In this document: positions 62,412 through 64,000 of the stretch, piece after piece | Layout of the letters: each line of letters starts with the position of its first letter | How positions within the stretch are numbered: position 1 is the first letter of the stretch | Assembly: GCF_019649055.1 (NCBI RefSeq) | Contig: NW_026570317.1 | Span: forward strand, 124,001 to 188,000 | Source: Paramacrobiotus metropolitanus | Taxonomy: Eukaryota; Tardigrada; Eutardigrada; Parachela; Macrobiotidae | DNA length: 64,000 bases | Direction of reading: 5' to 3' | Made by a program: the position numbers and the translations under genes | The notes under the pieces: model-generated | The model's input: the letters and a program-made list of their open reading frames with translations, nothing else | Told to the model about the DNA's origin: nothing | The model's database searches: none

Positions 62412-63462
62412 ATGGATGGAAAAACGAAACAGTCGAATTGCACACCGAAAAATGCTGATTGCACCCGACAGAAACCCGCCCAGCGTGAGGATACTGATAG
62501 AGGGAGCGGTTGTTTTCAAAGAAAGCTATTTTCTCGAGGAAAGCGGAAACTGACTGAAGAGCAGAAAAAGGAGATAGAAAGGCTCGTACGCCAAAGAGTC
62601 CCTGCACCGCAAATTGCAAAGCAGTTAAACATTAGCCAGGAGGCCGTGTATCAACAGCGGCGAATGATTACCCTTACTGATGAGCAAAGGCGAAAGATCC
62701 TCCAGTTGTTCTATCGCGGCTTTTCCAAATCGGATATTATGCGCGAAATGGACGTAGAAGGCGATGCCGTCACGGCTGCGATTCAAAACTTCGGGAAAAG
62801 TTTCGCCGCGCGGGATAAAATTAAGACTTCTCTCAGCGCGGAGCAAGAATCAGAAATACTGAAGTGCTTCGATGAAGGCCGCAGTAGGGATTACATCGTG
62901 GAGAAGTTTGGGCTGTCTGTCGCATCCCTTCGAATGTGGCTGGAACAGAATGGAAAAGCCTTCAAGGAACGTTCCAGGAAAGATTCCCAGCAGATACGAA
63001 CGGATATTCTGAAGCTTCGTGCTGAAGGATTGTCTTTGCACGCCATTGCGCAACGGGTAAATGCGTCTCCAAGTACGGCAGAAAGGTTGTTAAAAAAATT
63101 GGACGGCACTGTAAGGGTAGCGGAACGGCCGAAACAGCCACCGCCAAGCACGGTTGCAGGGCAGTCAGGAAAGGAGTTATATGGTGTAAAAGGGCAGCAT
63201 TCGGTGCAGACAGCAGAAAACGATGGGAAGGATGGCACTGACGCTGTCCTGGCATGCCCAAACTCGACCTGCTCTATAGCTCGGCAACGAGAGAATCCAC
63301 ACGATGCTGGTTGTGAGCATTTAGCTATGCACGACCACAGCGGAACACCTACAGCAATTACTGAAATATCGACGTGTAACGTCGAGAAAGAATCATTTGC
63401 CGACGTTTCAAAGGACATCTCTGAAGCTACCAGGGACCCGTGGTCGGTGAAAAACCAAACGG
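62412..63462 (+). CDS. Multi-HTH DNA-binding gene, copy B, first exon (gene continues past window)
   Basis: The ATG (62412) follows a purine-rich stretch and starts the longest open frame. Four helix-turn-helix-like units follow in tandem: about residues 45-85 (LTEEQKKEIERLVRQRVPAP), 86-130 (LTDEQRRKILQLFYRGFSKS), 140-185 (LSAEQESEILKCFDEGRSRD) and 195-235 (IRTDILKLRAEGLSLHAIAQ). The units share a TxEQxxxILxLxxxGxS pattern, so they arose by duplication. A Ser/Thr/Asp-rich linker runs to the donor GTACGTAA at 63463, in the same phase as copy A. Arrays like this are known from transposase N-termini and domesticated relatives. Whether this is a host regulator or part of a DNA transposon cannot be decided here. 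The exon has no break. Confidence 0.7.
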
Positions 63463-64000
63463 GTACGTAAGAACGAATTATTGCGATTTTGTATAAAACC
63501 AGCCGTCCCATGTAGTGCGGTATATCCCCATAGTTCCTAAAAATTCTTTTCGGTAATTGGTAAAACCAGCAGGGTATAAATAATGTTAGATGCATCTGCC
63601 ACAACAACTGCCACTCGCGCTGGCAGCTTAGAGGCAAGTAGTAAAACATGACAGTTGCCAGTGGCATGTTTTATCGCGTGCTACCATACCGGAATTCGTT
63701 TTGGTGGTTCTGGTCTCGTCCAATCATTTCGGCAATCACATTAAGGTCACATGCGGGCGTTTGCATCAACGCAGAAATCGGCCAGTGCTCATGTCGGCCA
63801 GTGCGTTCGCATAACACGTTTGTGCAGCTATTTTTACCTATTAAAATACTTAACGCGTGCAATTATCGAGTGAATGACCTTTAATAGTATCGGACATCGG
63901 ATACCAAAAAGGAAATAATGATTATAACAGAAACACTTCCTCTATGCTATCCCGATCGGGGATCGTACTCATTACACAAATCGCGTTTACCCGTTGTATT
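63463..64000 (+). other. Start of the next intron of copy B
   Basis: Opens with GTACGTAA. It contains a small palindromic fragment (63588-63690) and one isolated TGACCTTT (63876-63883). No exon is seen before the window ends. Confidence 0.45.
63588..63690. repeat. Fragment related to the 9-bp-TSD transposon ends
   Basis: ACAGTTGCC...TGTTTTATCGCGTGCTACC resembles ACAGTTGCCCCGTTTTATCG of the TIR at 46201, with GGCAAGTAGTAAAACATG inverted beside it. It is probably a MITE relic of that family. Confidence 0.45.

Overview
The window is eukaryotic DNA, most likely from an invertebrate animal. It has spliced exons with GTATGT and GTACGT donors, Ty3/Gypsy LTR retroelements primed by initiator-Met tRNA, and DNA transposons with inverted repeats. 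The exact lineage cannot be read from the sequence. Host coding sequence survives only at the two ends. Two related copies of a multi-helix-turn-helix gene, both on the + strand, lie about 60 kb apart: copy A (1-9323, split and probably dead) and the first exon of copy B (62412-63462).

The space between them is a nest of insertions, and four steps are dated by target-site duplications (TSDs). (1) Two foldback DNA transposons of one family (420-3979 and 5271-7585, 6-bp TSDs) each split an exon of copy A. (2) A relict inverted-repeat element (arms near 12.33-12.43 and 61.37-61.49 kb) holds a giant Ty3/Gypsy element, 12854-60861 on the minus strand (4-bp TSD GGTG). Without its own insertion this element is about 25 kb. 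It carries gag, pol and two extra large ORFs of 1750 and 912 codons. (3) A transposon with about 110-bp terminal repeats and a 9-bp TSD (23313-46306) sits near the 3' end of that pol. (4) A second, shorter member of the same Gypsy lineage (26324-44251, + strand, 17.9 kb, TSD CCTA) lies inside the transposon. Both LTR pairs look identical by eye, so both retroelements arrived recently.

The most striking signal cuts across the annotation. The octamer AAAGGTCA (reverse TGACCTTT), the classical extended nuclear-receptor half-site, occurs hundreds of times. It lies in LTR-element leaders, in all three codon frames and both orientations of their ORFs, in their non-coding tails, and in the minisatellites of the unrelated foldback transposons. 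The retroelement ORFs also carry several families of short inverted repeats, some with compensatory changes in their arms. One ~45-nt hairpin family ends in a mimic of the 3' end of initiator-Met tRNA, the element's own primer. At the gag end both elements share a textbook -1 frameshift signal: G GGA AAC, a 6-nt spacer, and an 11-bp stem that covers the gag stop.

These observations suggest coding sequence that also carries a dense nucleotide-level code. This comes from reading by eye. Motif counts are given only where counted, and no database search or folding program was run.
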